From positions 29,960,230 through 30,024,229 of the forward strand of contig CM051516.1 in NCBI GenBank assembly GCA_028015205.1: 64,000 nucleotides of DNA. Reading direction: 5' to 3'. Origin of the DNA: Mytilisepta virgata (Eukaryota > Mollusca > Bivalvia > Mytilida > Mytilidae). Shown here piece after piece: positions 54,601 through 57,305 of the stretch (its first letter is position 1; every line of letters starts with the position of its first letter). The position numbers and the translations under genes are program-made. Below the pieces are notes generated by a model. It made no database searches and was not told the DNA's origin. It saw only the letters and a list, made by a program, of their open reading frames with translations.

Positions 54601-57267
54601 ATTTCTCCGGAATGAATGAAACTTGACAGGAAGCATCTATGGGAGGTTCTTCACAAAATTTCTTTATTTCATCTCGATCGGAGTACATATATGGTCATCA
54701 TTGGCAGTTCTTGTTTCTGGCTGGCTTAAATAAAAGAACCTTCTCCTCTGAAATCGCTTGCCCAAATGGAACGAAACCTGACAGGAAGCATATATGGGAG
54801 GTACTTTATAAAGTTTCCTCATTTTGTCCCGATTGGAATACAAATATGGCCGCCATGAGCAGTTCTTGTTTCTGATTGGCTGATATAAAAAAATGTTCTT
54901 CTCTGAAGTCGCTTGACCAAATAGAACGAAACTTGACAGAAAACCTCAAATTGGGAGGTTCTATACAAAGTTTCCTAATTTCGTCGGGATCAGGCAAGAA
55001 ACATGGCTGTCATGGGCAGTTCTTGTCTTTCGTCGGTTGATAATTTTCTTCTTTGAAACCGCTAGGCCAAAGGGAACCAGACAGGGAGCATCTGTTGGAG
55101 TTTTTTTTTTACAAAGTTTCCTCGTTTTGTCCAGATCAGGCGACAGACATGGCCGCCATGGGCAATTCTTATTTCTGATTGGTTGATTTAAAAAACAAAT
55201 TTCTCTTAAACTGTTTGGCCAAATAGAGCCAAACTGGTCAAAAAGTGTCTATGACAACAAAAATTTACAGAACCGCAGAATTGTTTGAAACCAAACATGG
55301 TCTGATTGTTCCTCTTAAGGTGCTCACCAAGTGTTGTTACTCTGGTGCCGATCCCTAATTCAAAATGGCCTTCAACAGAGGACTTAGGATAACTAAAGAC
55401 CTTATGGGAAATACATGCAAAATTCTTCTGGAGAACCGCCAAATTTTAGAATATGCTGACCTGTAAGTAGAAGGACCTTGGTGAAGAAAAAAAATTTGGT
55501 TCCTACAAGGCTTACCACACTTCATAATGATAGGGAGAAGTGACTTCTCTGAGGTACATCAATATAAAAATGTATGACAAGCCGTTTTACTATTTATTCG
55601 AACTTAAAGATATCTAATAAACTTTATAAGATATCTCATATAGTTTATAAGATATCTTATATAGTTTATAAGATATCCTATAAAGTATAAAAGATATCTT
55701 ACATAAAAATATTTATATCCTATAAACTTTATTTGATATATTATATACTTTATGAGATATCTTGTATACTTTATAAGATATCTTAAAAAACTAGACTATA
55801 TAAGATATCTTATATATTATATGAGATATCTTATATACTTTATAAGATATCTCATATAGTTTATAAGATATCTTATTATAAGATATCTCATATAATTTTC
55901 TTTATAAGATATCTTATAAATTATATAAATTATCTTTGACAGGTCGAGATCAAGTGCAATGTATGGCTTCAACAAAATATTCATGATAACCGGTTCCAGT
56001 GATATCCTTGAAACAAATAATTCTTGTAAATATCCTATTACGGGAGAAATCGACATTAGAATACCGAAGCGTTAAGACACGAGACCAAAACCCAAAAACA
56101 AGACGAATTCGTGAGAACACTAAGATATAATTCCAATGTTGTTTTCAAAACATCAAATGCAGTAATTTCATTGGCTATTACAGCAACTTTCGGTAAAAAT
56201 TTATAACTTGATAAATTAATTTCATGACGTCGTGTGTATGAATATGTACCTTGCAATATAGTGAATTTCGTCAAATATAACCTTCATTACTATAATATAT
56301 AGCAAATATATTACTACAAACACACACCTAAAAAAGTAAAAACCATGCACAAAGCATTATAAGATGCCAGCACAAAAACTAAGTACGTGCTAAATTGACA
56401 CTCACAAAAAAAACATGAGTGACACCAGGTTCTGCGGAAGGGTAAGCATGTCCTTCTAGGTTCATGCTGGGACTATTATACTATTAATAGTATAATAGTC
56501 CCAGGTTCATGTGAAGAAAATCCGGTAGAGTGTCAATTCAAGTAGGTTATATATGTTATAAGGAAATATATTTATTCTCAACTTTAAGACAGAAACTTTG
56601 CACATGCCAATGAGGTCGTTCTGGAGCGATGATATTAACAAAGTCTGAATTTAAAAGCTAGAGCTTTTGACGGGAAACAAAAACAAAAAGGACTACCTTT
56701 TTTTTTTATTAAGAAATTCTTTTTTTTCAAAATGTTATTAAAATAAATCCTTATTTTAAAGATGACGATACCGAAGCACAAATCTTTGCCATTCTTAATC
56801 CTAAATTCGAACTTTTACCACTTGTCAATGACTTTATAAAGCGGTCAATGGAACTGCGAACAAATGGTCCGCATCGGTCAAAGTTTCACATTATGTGTTG
56901 CTGTTTATACATTCATTCACCTATATATGTCTTGTACGTTGTGTTTATGTTTGTATTTGTTTAACCCATATCGGTATAATTTGCAAAATAAAATTATATT
57001 ACTAAATTTTTATAACTGTGTTGCGCAGCCCAGCACCTTAGTTCCCTTTTCAACAAAAAAGAATGAAAAATTGAGGAGCTATACAACATATTAATTCGAA
57101 AATGCGCATTAAATCATCATATGTCGTGATTTCGCTGTGAACGCTATAATTATCACCACTGCTATTTATTTCATAAAGAGCAGTCGGCGGGTGGTCCGAT
57201 TCATCAAAACTAGAAGTTACGGAAGAACAAACGCAGAGTTATAAATCAAAACATAAAAAAAATACAG

Positions 57268-57305
<38 letters not shown>

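Noticed and set aside
54503..54997. Short ORFs with shared [13 protein letters not shown] peptide, also at 17532-17872
   Set aside because: They are the translated core unit of Helitron-like elements in different frames and strands, not a protein family.
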